DNA from: Capsulimonadaceae bacterium
Lineage (GTDB): Bacteria > Armatimonadota > Armatimonadia > Armatimonadales > Capsulimonadaceae
Length of the DNA: 64,000 bases
NCBI GenBank assembly: GCA_031292625.1
Contig: JARLGU010000031.1
Location: forward strand, 62,001 to 126,000
Direction of reading: 5' to 3'
Shown: in pieces, positions 28,078 to 36,217 of the stretch
Layout: every line of letters starts with the position of its first letter
How positions within the stretch are numbered: position 1 is the stretch's first letter
Made by a program: the position numbers and the translations under genes
Notes under the pieces: model-generated
The model's database searches: none
Seen by the model: the letters and a program-made list of their open reading frames with translations, nothing else
What the model was told of the DNA's origin: nothing

Positions 28078-30723
28078 CTATCCCCCCAGAGCCGCCCGGC
28101 GCTCCTTGAGCTTGGCTTCCTTTTCGGTCAGTTCCGCATAGCGCTCGCGGTCCTTAGCCACAATGTCCGGCGCGGCATTTGCGACGAATCGCGGGTTGGC
28201 GAGTTTGCCGCCGACAACGCGAAGGTCCTTTTCGACGCCGGCAAGCTCGGTTTCGATGCGTGCCCTTTCTTTGTCGAAGTCGATCACGCCTTCAAGCGGC
28301 AGATACAGGTCCAGCCCAGGCGCGATCGGCAGAGCGATCGATTTCTTATCCGCCGGCGCTTTCGGCGCCAGTACAAGCGAGCGAACCTTGGCGAGAGTCT
28401 CGAACGCCAGCGCGTTGTCCTTAAGCACCCAGCCGGAGTCGTCCTCGGAGACCAAAGTGGCGTCGAGCGGCAGCGACGGGGCGATGCTCAGTTCGGCGCG
28501 GGCGTTGCGGACGGCGCGGATTGCGGTGATCAGCAGGTGCATCTGACGTTCCGCTTCGTCGTCGATCAGCGCGTCGTCGGCGACGGGATAGGGCGCGAAC
28601 ATGATGCTGGTTTCGTGCCCGATGCTCCGGAAGATCTCCTCGGTGAGGAACGGCATGAACGGATGCAGGAGACGCAGGGATGAATCCAATACATCGATCA
28701 GCGCTCGACGCGCGCGGGCCTTTTCCTCAAGGTCGTCGCTGCGCAATGCCGGCTTGGAAAGCTCGACAAACCAGTCGCAGTAGTCGTTCCAGAAGAACTC
28801 GGTAATCGCGCGGCACGCTTCGTCGAGATCGTATGTCTCCAGCGACTCGCCGACGGTGCGGGCGGTGCGCTGCAGGCGGCTATAGATCCAGCGTACGTGC
28901 AGCGGGGCGTCTGCCAGGTTCTCGGGCGAATCATCGCCGGTGACGGCGGCTTCGTTCATCAGAGCGAACCGTGCGGCATTCCAAATCTTCGTGCAGAAGT
29001 TGCGCGATTCGGGGATACGGTCTTCGCTAAACCGGATGTCCTGCCCTTTTGACGCAAGGCGCATCAATGAGAAGCGCAGTGCGTCCGCGCCATACTTGTC
29101 GATCATTTCCAGCGGGTCGATTCCGTTGCCCAGGCTCTTGGACATGCGCCGGCCCTGCTTATCCAGCACGGTGGCATAAATGTAGACGTCGTCGAACGGC
29201 GCTTTGCCGGTGAACTCGACGCCGGTCATAATCATGCGCGCCACCCACAAGAACAAGATCTCGCGCGCCGTTGTGAGGACGTTCGTCGGATAGAAGCGGC
29301 GAAGATCGTCCGTGTCGCCGGGCCAGCCGAGGGTCGCGAACGGCCACAGGGCCGATGAGAACCACGTATCGAGCACATCTTCGTCCTGACGCAACGTATC
29401 CACCGGGACGCCCAGCTTGACGGCGGCGTCGGCGATCGTCTTCGCTGCGGTAAAGCGGCCATCGTGCGCGTAGAAAATCGGGATGCGATGCCCCCACCAG
29501 AGCTGGCGGGAGATGCACCAGTCGCGGATGTTTTCGAGCCAGTCGAGGCTGATCCGCTTGTAACGATCGGGAATAAACTTGACCGAATCGTCTTCGATCG
29601 CGGCAACGCACTTCTCGATCATCTTCGTGCCAGCCATGCGCGCAAACCACTGCTCGGAAAGAAGCGGCTCGATGATCGTGTGACAGCGTTCGCACGTGCC
29701 GACGGAATGGCGGTAGTCCTCGATGTTGACGAGGTAGCCTTGCGCGGTTAGATCTTCAACAACCGCTTCGCGCGCTTCTTCACGGGTGAGCCCCGCGTAC
29801 TTGTCGCCCGCCTCCGCGGTCATGCGCCCGGTCTCGCCGATGACGACCGTCATTGGCAGGCCGTGGCGTTTGCCGGCTTCGTAGTCGTTGAGGTCGTGCG
29901 CTGGCGTCACCTTCACGGCGCCGGTGCCAAACTCGAGCGAAGCGTAGTCGTCGTAGATCAGCGGGATGTGCCGCCCGGTCAGCGGAAGGATCAGCATGCG
30001 CCCTTCCATGCCGGCGTAGCGCGGGTCAGCGGGATTCACCGCAACCGCCGTATCGCCAAGCATCGTCTCGGGGCGAGTCGTCGCGACCGTTACGGAGCCG
30101 TTGCCGTCCACGAAGTCGTAGCGGATATGCCACAGATGGCTGTCCCGCTCAACATATTCGACTTCGATGTCCGAAAGCGCGGTCGCGCAGCGCGGACACC
30201 AATTGATGACGCGCGCGCCCCGATAGATCATGCCCGAGTCGAACATGCGCACAAACTCTTCGAGGATCGCGTCCACATACGTCTCGTCCATCGTGAAGCG
30301 CTCGCGCTCCCAATCGAACGCGCATCCGAGCCCCTGCATCTGCGAGATGATCCGTGCGCCGTATTGCTGCTTCCAGGCCCAGACGCGCTCAAGGAATTTC
30401 TCGCGGCCCAGGTCGTGGCGGGTGAGCCCTTCACGGGCGATCTCTTTTTCGACGACGTTCTGCGTGGCGATCCCGGCATGGTCGACGCCCGGCAGAATCA
30501 GCACCTGCCGCCCCTGCATCCGACGCCACCGCCCAAGCGCATCCTGGATCGTGTAGCAAACGGCGTGCCCCATGTGCAGGCTCCCCGTAACATTGGGCGG
30601 CGGGATGGTAATCGTATACGGCCGGCCATTGCCCTCTTGCGCCTCGGGCTTGAAATATCCCGCGCTCTTCCAGTCTGCGTACCATTTGGCCTCGACGGCC
30701 TTCGGATCGAATTTTGTTTCCAC
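28078..30723 (-). CDS. valS: Valyl-tRNA synthetase
   Basis: ValRS charges tRNA-Val. The 881-residue protein shows the class I signature HMGH at about 50-53 (after PPPNVTGSL), the KMSKS loop as RRMSKSLGN, a C-CRC-type zinc-like pair region, an anticodon-binding domain and a C-terminal coiled-coil arm (VEKDLRVVGGKL...). A GTG at 30723 is preferred as start, because GGAAGGTAGG lies just before it; a GTG at 30741 would add six residues. The gene is preceded by a T-box leader, so it should be induced when uncharged tRNA-Val accumulates. Confidence 0.97.
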   Translation of the reverse strand: METKFDPKAVEAKWYADWKSAGYFKPEAQEGNGRPYTITIPPPNVTGSLHMGHAVCYTIQDALGRWRRMQGRQVLILPGVDHAGIATQNVVEKEIAREGLTRHDLGREKFLERVWAWKQQYGARIISQMQGLGCAFDWERERFTMDETYVDAILEEFVRMFDSGMIYRGARVINWCPRCATALSDIEVEYVERDSHLWHIRYDFVDGNGSVTVATTRPETMLGDTAVAVNPADPRYAGMEGRMLILPLTGRHIPLIYDDYASLEFGTGAVKVTPAHDLNDYEAGKRHGLPMTVVIGETGRMTAEAGDKYAGLTREEAREAVVEDLTAQGYLVNIEDYRHSVGTCERCHTIIEPLLSEQWFARMAGTKMIEKCVAAIEDDSVKFIPDRYKRISLDWLENIRDWCISRQLWWGHRIPIFYAHDGRFTAAKTIADAAVKLGVPVDTLRQDEDVLDTWFSSALWPFATLGWPGDTDDLRRFYPTNVLTTAREILFLWVARMIMTGVEFTGKAPFDDVYIYATVLDKQGRRMSKSLGNGIDPLEMIDKYGADALRFSLMRLASKGQDIRFSEDRIPESRNFCTKIWNAARFALMNEAAVTGDDSPENLADAPLHVRWIYSRLQRTARTVGESLETYDLDEACRAITEFFWNDYCDWFVELSKPALRSDDLEEKARARRALIDVLDSSLRLLHPFMPFLTEEIFRSIGHETSIMFAPYPVADDALIDDEAERQMHLLITAIRAVRNARAELSIAPSLPLDATLVSEDDSGWVLKDNALAFETLAKVRSLVLAPKAPADKKSIALPIAPGLDLYLPLEGVIDFDKERARIETELAGVEKDLRVVGGKLANPRFVANAAPDIVAKDRERYAELTEKEAKLKERRAALGG

Positions 30724-30741
30724 TCGGAACCTACCTTCCAC

Positions 30742-31030
30742 ATCGACTAACTCAGCGCCCTGAGGAGCCCGGCCTCAACTCGCGGCCTCTCAAACACACA
30801 AAGCCCCGGCGTGCCTCGCACGAACTGCCGGCTGCGTTGCCGGCCTTCATGCAAGGACGCCGGGGCTCGAAAAGCCCAGCGCGGTACCACCTTGCTTCCG
30901 CGGACGAATCCGCGGCACTCGAACGAACATGGCTCCAGGGCGACGTTCAGCGCTTCGCGGCGGAGGTTTTCACCAATTCCTCCTCTCTGCAAGCCACGGG
31001 CAGCGCCTACTCTTCCCTCTCACGGCCTTG
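30742..31030 (-). promoter_or_regulatory. T-box riboswitch leader of valS
   Basis: Read on the minus strand, the leader has the conserved stem I elements AGTA, GCAGAGAGG and TTGGTGAAAACC (30965-30976). The specifier codon GTC follows in the context TGAAC-GTC (30942-30944), which is a valine codon. The antiterminator bears the T-box AAGGTGGTACCGCG (30880-30893). Its UGGU bulge fits a tRNA with discriminator A, as in tRNA-Val. Uncharged tRNA-Val would stabilise the antiterminator and let transcription reach valS. Specifier, bulge and gene agree, which makes the assignment firm. Confidence 0.93.
30803..30866 (-). terminator. T-box-controlled intrinsic terminator
   Basis: On the minus strand GCCCCGGCGT pairs with ACGCCGGGGC across a structured loop and is followed by TTTGTGTGTTT. 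It lies just past the T-box sequence and competes with the antiterminator. Confidence 0.85.
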
Positions 31031-31037
31031 ATGCTGC

Positions 31038-31049
31038 ATTATACCATGC
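31038..31049 (-). promoter_or_regulatory. Extended -10 promoter element of the valS leader
   Basis: TATAAT on the minus strand (31038-31043) is preceded by TGG, an extended -10. The -35 match is weak. Initiation about 7 bases downstream would give a leader starting near 31030. Confidence 0.55.
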
Positions 31050-31062
31050 ATCTCGTCTTCCG

Positions 31063-31092
31063 CTTGACATCGGTCCCTCTGGCGGGTTACCA
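31063..31092 (+). promoter_or_regulatory. Candidate rightward promoter
   Basis: TTGACA (31063-31068), 18 bases, then TACCAT (31087-31092), about 40 bases before the ATG at 31132. The -35 is perfect and the -10 mediocre. It is divergent from the valS promoter. Confidence 0.45.
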
Positions 31093-31131
31093 TAAAGCCA
31101 GTACCGCAAGTCGCTTCCGGGGTGTACCTTC

Positions 31132-31848
31132 ATGAGCCAGCATTCTCCGCGGCCGAGTTCATCCGTGTCCGCCAGACAGACGCGCGTCGTCATTCCGGTC
31201 AAGGTGGATGGCGCTAAGCTGACATTCGCCTTCGGGCAACATCTTCCTGATTTGGTGGATGGCGCGCGCGCGGAGGTCGTGATCGATGCGGAGTCGATTG
31301 CGGACAAATATCTGCTCAAGCTCCTGCAGGCCGAGCAAATTGTCGATTTGCTCGATGTGGATGCGCAAGTCCTTATTGAAATGCGTCCCTGTGTGCTCCC
31401 CGCCGAGTTGCTGCGTAAGCTGTATGTCCCAAGCCGCCGCCTGCAGGCGGCGGGCGGCCGGTATGTGGAGGTGACGCTGACGTCGCCGCTTCGATTACGG
31501 CTGAGCGGTGCGCGGCGCGGCGCGTTCACGGGAGGCAGCTGCGTCATCCCCGCGCTCGGGGATCGCCCGGCGATCAGCCTCAACCAGGCCTTTACGTTTA
31601 TTTCCGAGGTGTACGAGCCAGACCGCCAATCCCATGTCGGCAATGCGTTTCTTCGCGGTCTCTTTTTCAACGAGCAATCCGATGCCTGGTCCCGCCTCGA
31701 AGATCTGCGCAAAGCCTACGAGAGGCGGTTTCAGGATTACCTCACCCAGCAATTCGCCATCAATACCAAACGCAAGCGGCTTTCCGACCCTCCATCCTTT
31801 GAGGAATGGCTGGAAGGCAAGCGACGCCAGACGACGATGGAATTCTAA
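31132..31848 (+). CDS. Conserved-looking protein of unknown function
   Basis: I do not recognise this 238-residue protein. About residues 18-130 look beta-rich (TRVVIPVKVDGAKLTF, EVVIDAESI, YVEVTLTSPLRLRL). The C-terminal 90 residues are helical and strongly charged, with many Arg/Lys near the end (NTKRKRL, EGKRRQ), as in nucleic-acid-binding or ribosome-associated proteins. There is no signal peptide or membrane segment. It has its own promoter candidate and is followed by a 250-base gap, so it is likely monocistronic. Confidence 0.65.
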   Translation: MSQHSPRPSSSVSARQTRVVIPVKVDGAKLTFAFGQHLPDLVDGARAEVVIDAESIADKYLLKLLQAEQIVDLLDVDAQVLIEMRPCVLPAELLRKLYVPSRRLQAAGGRYVEVTLTSPLRLRLSGARRGAFTGGSCVIPALGDRPAISLNQAFTFISEVYEPDRQSHVGNAFLRGLFFNEQSDAWSRLEDLRKAYERRFQDYLTQQFAINTKRKRLSDPPSFEEWLEGKRRQTTMEF

Positions 31849-31921
31849 CCGGCCCTGCAAGCGGGAACTAACGGCAATTGATTCTCGCTATGGATTCATG
31901 TAGTGTCGAGGCGAATGTTGA

Positions 31922-31936
31922 AATATCGTCGATATT
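31922..31936. promoter_or_regulatory. Perfect 15-base palindrome upstream of the deacetylase gene
   Basis: AATATCG-T-CGATATT lies in an AT-rich stretch about 160 bases before the deacetylase start. It is a candidate operator; no regulator can be named. Confidence 0.35.
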
Positions 31937-32098
31937 CGATTGTTTCGCACTTCGAGATGGTGGATTTTGGCGGAAATTACATTTGCCGTGGTAAACTAAT
32001 CGCAAGAAAACGTCCATTCGCTGCATCGTCGCAGCGGTTGCCTACGGGTAATTGACCGCTAACCTCGCGTTTCGTGGTCTGGACGTTTGGAGGAGAGC

Positions 32099-33076
32099 TT
32101 GGGTACACGTTGCATGGCCGGCGGGTCGCTGATGGCCGCCGCCCTCATCCTAGCATTACCGGTCGGAGCAAAGGCTGCGGAGCTTCGCGACACGAATCCG
32201 ATTAAGACCAACTCGATCGGGCTCGTTGCGCCGACCGCGTCCGTAAGTGCGTCATGGGAATCTCCCAACCGTCTGACCGTCGCGGCGACGATCGAAAAGC
32301 TCAAGGGCGAAGACGGTCCCGCATGGCTTGCCGCGCTCGGCATGCCGTCGAACAACGTGCTCAAACGCGTCGCATTGGATCAGGATCGGCTCGACAGAAG
32401 CCTCGCACGCTCAATCGTTTTCCGCGGCAATACGCAGCATAAGACGATCGCGCTGACGTTCGATGATGGCCCTCACCCCGTTTATACTCAACGCCTTCTG
32501 CTTACCCTGCACGATCTTGGCGTGCCCGCGACGTTCTTCGTTGTCGGCAAACAGGTCGAAAAGTATCCCGAGCTCGCTCGCGCGATCGATGCGATGGGCT
32601 ATCCGATTGGAAATCACACGTACGACCATTGCAGTCTGCTGAAGATTCCGGGCAATTATGTACCGACTGAGATTTTGGCCTGCGGTTATGCGGTCAAAGC
32701 CGCAATCGGCACGACCCCGCATCTGTTCCGGCCTCCCGGCGGCGAATTCGACAAGCTGGTTGCGCAGGAAGCCGTCGAGATGGGATACCGGACGGTTCTC
32801 TGGACCGACGACCCCGGCGATTTCGCGAAGCCAAGCGCGGACATAATCGTCAAGCGCGTCCTGTCCCATGCCAGCTCCGGCGGCATCATTCTGCTGCACG
32901 ACGGCATTGAAGAAACGCTCGAAGCCCTTCCTCGCATCGTCGATGACCTGAGACAGGACGGTTACGAGTTCGTCAGCGTCGATGACCTCATCCGCCAGCA
33001 CGATGCCGATGTCCGCGCGGCCGCAACCGCCGAGCCGGTTCCGCAACTCGCTACGAAAACCCGCCAGAGCCGGTAG
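32099..33076 (+). CDS. Exported polysaccharide deacetylase (NodB domain, CE4)
   Basis: CE4 enzymes remove N- or O-acetyl groups from peptidoglycan, chitin or exopolysaccharide. A signal peptide (hydrophobic MAAALILALPVG, then AKA-AE) is followed at about 110-300 by the NodB domain. Motif 1 is TFDDGPHP, motif 2 the metal ligands in GNHTYDHCS, motif 3 RPPGGEF and motif 4 LLHDG. The start TTG at 32099 is chosen for its GGAGGAGA ribosome site 5 bases upstream; ATG at 32114 would be 18 or more bases away. The active-site residues are all present. Confidence 0.9.
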   Translation: MGTRCMAGGSLMAAALILALPVGAKAAELRDTNPIKTNSIGLVAPTASVSASWESPNRLTVAATIEKLKGEDGPAWLAALGMPSNNVLKRVALDQDRLDRSLARSIVFRGNTQHKTIALTFDDGPHPVYTQRLLLTLHDLGVPATFFVVGKQVEKYPELARAIDAMGYPIGNHTYDHCSLLKIPGNYVPTEILACGYAVKAAIGTTPHLFRPPGGEFDKLVAQEAVEMGYRTVLWTDDPGDFAKPSADIIVKRVLSHASSGGIILLHDGIEETLEALPRIVDDLRQDGYEFVSVDDLIRQHDADVRAAATAEPVPQLATKTRQSR

Positions 33077-33119
33077 CCGTTCCAGCGACAGGGACTTGTC
33101 TTCACATCCCTAGAACGGC
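33076..33119. terminator. Convergent hairpin between deacetylase and AraC genes
   Basis: GCCGTTC and GAACGGC enclose an inner AGGGA/TCCCT stem. The structure lies between two converging genes and overlaps the last codon of the AraC gene. There is no T-run on either side, so it may end transcripts or only stabilise 3' ends. Confidence 0.4.
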
Positions 33120-33991
33120 GCCTGAACCGGGCTCAACAGCCGTGGCAGCGGCGGCGTATCGTAATCGGTGGCGCTTTGGCGCATCGCCAGAGGCGACTTG
33201 CCAAACTCCTGCTTAAAACTACTCGAAAAGTGGTAGGGCGTCGCGAAGCCGAAGATCTCCGCAATCTGACCAATGGAGTAGTTGCTGCGCAAGAGAAGCG
33301 TCGCGGCGCGCTCCAGGCGAATCAGCCGGACGGTCTTCGCGGGAGATTGGTTCAATGCCGCCTTGAAGAGGCGGCAAAGATGCTCCGGAGAAACATGCGC
33401 GGCCTCCGCTAGCTCGCCAAGCGGAATGGGGGCCGAAGGATCCGCGTCGATGCGGTCGTAGATATAGCTGCACGCCACTTCGATCGCCTGAGACGCGTTT
33501 TTTTGTCGAACGGAGCCAACCGCGCTTTGGCCGGAGAAAAACACGGACAGCAGGTGAGCGACATCCATCCGCAGCAGTTCCCGGTCGTCGGAGTTGCCCC
33601 ACGTCAAGATGTGCCTGTACAGCGACGCCATTAGATCATCGCCCGACCAGATCTGCCGGACCAGCGGCCAATCGTCGATCGACGGCAGGATCGAGTACGG
33701 GTCGAGCATGTGGAAACGGAAATAGGCGTGCCGCGTTCGCCGCACGGGATCCCACAAAAAGTGATCGTCCTCGCCCGGGCGGCAGAGGATCATACTCTCC
33801 TGCGGGGCATCGACGGAGACCCGGCCGCGCGTGTACACGGCGTCGCCTTCCATCAGCCAGATGAATTCCCACTCGCGCACGGTCCGCGGTCCGTACGATG
33901 CGCCGGGCGGATAGGTGGCGATTCCCATTTGTCCGACATCAATCTGGAGCGTTTCCAGAGCAAACGGTAGAAACACCGTCTTCGTGTCCAT
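33110..33991 (-). CDS. AraC-family transcriptional regulator
   Basis: This is a 293-residue regulator. The N-terminal half is a cupin-like ligand domain (beta-rich, about 20-110). The C-terminal 100 residues carry two helix-turn-helix motifs: AHVSPEHLCRLFK and the signature IGQIAEIFGFATPYHFSSSFKQEFG. Such proteins usually respond to sugars. The target cannot be fixed; the neighbours are a deacetylase (convergent) and, across 390 bases, a divergent transporter gene. Confidence 0.9.
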   Translation of the reverse strand: MDTKTVFLPFALETLQIDVGQMGIATYPPGASYGPRTVREWEFIWLMEGDAVYTRGRVSVDAPQESMILCRPGEDDHFLWDPVRRTRHAYFRFHMLDPYSILPSIDDWPLVRQIWSGDDLMASLYRHILTWGNSDDRELLRMDVAHLLSVFFSGQSAVGSVRQKNASQAIEVACSYIYDRIDADPSAPIPLGELAEAAHVSPEHLCRLFKAALNQSPAKTVRLIRLERAATLLLRSNYSIGQIAEIFGFATPYHFSSSFKQEFGKSPLAMRQSATDYDTPPLPRLLSPVQAPF

Positions 33992-34381
33992 GCCTGCAGC
34001 TTACCCTGTGCGCGTTCAAGAATCGCGCAACACGGCGCAATGCGCCAGGGCGATCGCATTTATAACTGTTAGCAGCGGCGCGTGTCCGGCCCTGAAAGGG
34101 TCGGACTGTGTTGAGAAAGCCCGTGAACGGGCCTAATCGGTAGACGGCCAGCATTTTCGTGAGCCGGCAGCCCGATTGATGGGGCTCGACATCTCAGGAC
34201 GGTCGTTCACGGCCGGAAACCGCGCCAATATCGGTGACAATCGTTGATATTAGAAGATGCGATCGCCCCCCGCAATGCGCTGATCCTCCCGCCCTCCCGC
34301 CCGGGATTCCGCTTTCAACGACGCGTCCAATTCCCCGGTTGCCTGCTTGCGTTTAGCTGCGCGAGCCTCTAAAATGCCCTT
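33992..34381. other. Divergent intergenic region
   Basis: This 390-base spacer has several short inverted repeats: GGCCCTGAAAGGGTC near 34090 and AGCCCGTGAACGGGCC near 34118. There is also an AT-rich TGATATTAGAAG near 34243. It probably holds the promoters of the AraC gene and of the CDF-like gene. No gene is seen. Confidence 0.35.
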
Positions 34382-35080
34382 ATGAGCATCGACGTTTCAT
34401 CACCCGGCACGCAAGCGGTTCCTCGTGCCGCCGATATTCGCGCCGCGTTGGTTCTGACCGGGTTGACGATCGCGTGGATGGTGATCGAAGGCGCGGCGTC
34501 TATCTGGTTGGGGGCGGCGTCCCGGAGTCTGCTTCTGGAAGCATTCGGGATCGACAGCGTGATCGAATTGATTAGCGCGGGCGTGATCCTCTGGTGGCTG
34601 ATCTCAGAGATGCGCGCAAGCTCGGGCCGCGATGCTCCCGCGCAGCTTGAGCGCCGCGCGGCAACGGCGGCCGGAGCGCTGCTCGTTGTTTTGAGCGTCT
34701 ATGTTGTCGCAAGCGCCGTGCTCGGGCTAATCCGCCATGTCGTCCCGAACGCCAGCGAAAGCGCATGGGGCATCCTGATTGGAGTGGCCGCGAAGATCGG
34801 CATGCCGCTACTGGCCGCCGCGAAGCTGAAGGTCGCGGCGCGCCTAGGTTCGCGCGCGTTGCGGGCGGATGCGATGGAGGCGATTACGTGCGGCTATCTC
34901 TCGGTTGCCATGGTGGTTGGCCTCGCGGCATCGTGGCTTGCGGGCTGGTGGTGGGTGGACTCCGCCGCATCCCTTGCGATCGTCCCGCTGCTGATTCGCG
35001 AGGCAAGGGAGGCGTTTACAGGTGAATGCGGCTGCCATGGCGAATGTGCTGCGGAGGATGCCGCGCCGAATAAGGATTAA
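34382..35080 (+). CDS. Cation-efflux-like membrane protein (CDF transmembrane domain)
   Basis: This is a 232-residue protein with about six helices, resembling the membrane half of cation diffusion facilitators. Acidic residues in helix 2 (AFGIDSVIEL) and helix 5 (RADAMEAITCGYLS) occupy metal-site positions. The CDF C-terminal cytosolic domain is missing; instead the protein ends in a short Cys/His tail (ECGCHGEC) that could bind metal. It may be a stand-alone short CDF relative. The substrate is unknown. Confidence 0.75.
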   Translation: MSIDVSSPGTQAVPRAADIRAALVLTGLTIAWMVIEGAASIWLGAASRSLLLEAFGIDSVIELISAGVILWWLISEMRASSGRDAPAQLERRAATAAGALLVVLSVYVVASAVLGLIRHVVPNASESAWGILIGVAAKIGMPLLAAAKLKVAARLGSRALRADAMEAITCGYLSVAMVVGLAASWLAGWWWVDSAASLAIVPLLIREAREAFTGECGCHGECAAEDAAPNKD

Positions 35081-35281
35081 TGGAATCAATGATCGGCTCG
35101 GCAGGTTTGCCGGGGCCGCTCCCGCGCATAATCGAAAGAAGACGCGCTAATATGTTGGTTCGATTAGCCGATATTTCCTAGCAATCGAGTATTATAGTGG
35201 CGTCAAATTCACCGCATTGAATGCGGTCTATCCTGCTGGTTTCGTTTATTCAAGTCGTAAAGTTTCCCCATAGGTGCTGAA

Positions 35282-36067
35282 ATGCCAGATAAAGATCGAA
35301 TTTTTGAAGAGCTTCTCCTCCTTTCGCGCAGGCTTGGCGACGCGAGTCACGACTGGGCCATTCTCGGCGAAGGAAATACGTCCGCTTTCGTGGATGAAGA
35401 GACGTTTCTCGTCAAGGCCAGTGGTTCGAGCCTTGCGACGCTTACGCGCGAGCAAGTCTGCGTGGTCCGCTTCAAGCCGATTCTGGATGCATTCGATGCC
35501 AAGATCGAGTTGACGGACAAGCAGGTGAGCGAACTTCTGCTCAGTTCCGTCGTCGGCGGGGATGGCCGGATGCCGTCCGTGGAGACCCTGTTCCATGCCT
35601 ACCTGTTATCGTTGCCCGACGTATCGTTCATCGGTCACACGCACATAACGAGCATTAACTCCATATTGTGCTCGGCGGCCGGTTGGCAGCTCATGGAAAA
35701 CGCGGGCCGGATGTTCCCGGACGAGATCGTCGTCTGCGGCGAAGCGCCCTGCTGTATTCCATACGTGGATCCAGGCTTGCCGCTTGCGCGCGAAATCCGG
35801 ACGAAGGTGACGGCGTTTATCGGTAAGTATGGGACATATCCCAAGACCATCTACATGCAGAACCACGGCTTTATCGCTCTCGGCAAGAGCTCGAAAGAGG
35901 TCGACGCGATTCACCAGATGGCGGATAAAGCCGCGCGCGTCTTGCTCGGCACGATGACCTTCGGCGGTCCCAAGTGGTTCAGCCAGCAGGTTGTCAACCG
36001 CATCGCGAACCGTCCCGATGAGCACTACCGCCAGAAGGCGCTGGGACTAGGGGCCGAGCGCGCTTAA
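35282..36067 (+). CDS. Class II aldolase/adducin-family protein
   Basis: Members cleave or epimerise ketose phosphates with zinc (fuculose- or rhamnulose-1-phosphate aldolase, ribulose-5-phosphate epimerase). The 261-residue protein has EGNTSAFV (phosphate loop), KASGSSL, ETLFHAYL (catalytic Glu), HTH (zinc ligands) and NHGFIALG (third His region). It is the first of three codirectional genes with a large dehydrogenase and an SrlD-like reductase, so it probably cleaves the ketose phosphate they produce. A TATTATAGT near 35191 may be its -10. Confidence 0.85.
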   Translation: MPDKDRIFEELLLLSRRLGDASHDWAILGEGNTSAFVDEETFLVKASGSSLATLTREQVCVVRFKPILDAFDAKIELTDKQVSELLLSSVVGGDGRMPSVETLFHAYLLSLPDVSFIGHTHITSINSILCSAAGWQLMENAGRMFPDEIVVCGEAPCCIPYVDPGLPLAREIRTKVTAFIGKYGTYPKTIYMQNHGFIALGKSSKEVDAIHQMADKAARVLLGTMTFGGPKWFSQQVVNRIANRPDEHYRQKALGLGAERA

Positions 36068-36217
36068 GCCGCGCGTACGGTCGCTTGCGGATCCTATCGG
36101 CGATCTTTGGGAGCCGCTTCCATGGCCGCATGGCCATTTTCACTCGCGTCGCGCATGGGACCGATAGGCTGTCTTGAGCCAGTGTTCCGTACGCTTTAGA
36201 ACTAAGGATTCAACGAA

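Noticed and set aside
29863-30750. 295-codon open frame antisense to valS
   Set aside because: It overlaps the catalytic core of valS and has no features of its own.
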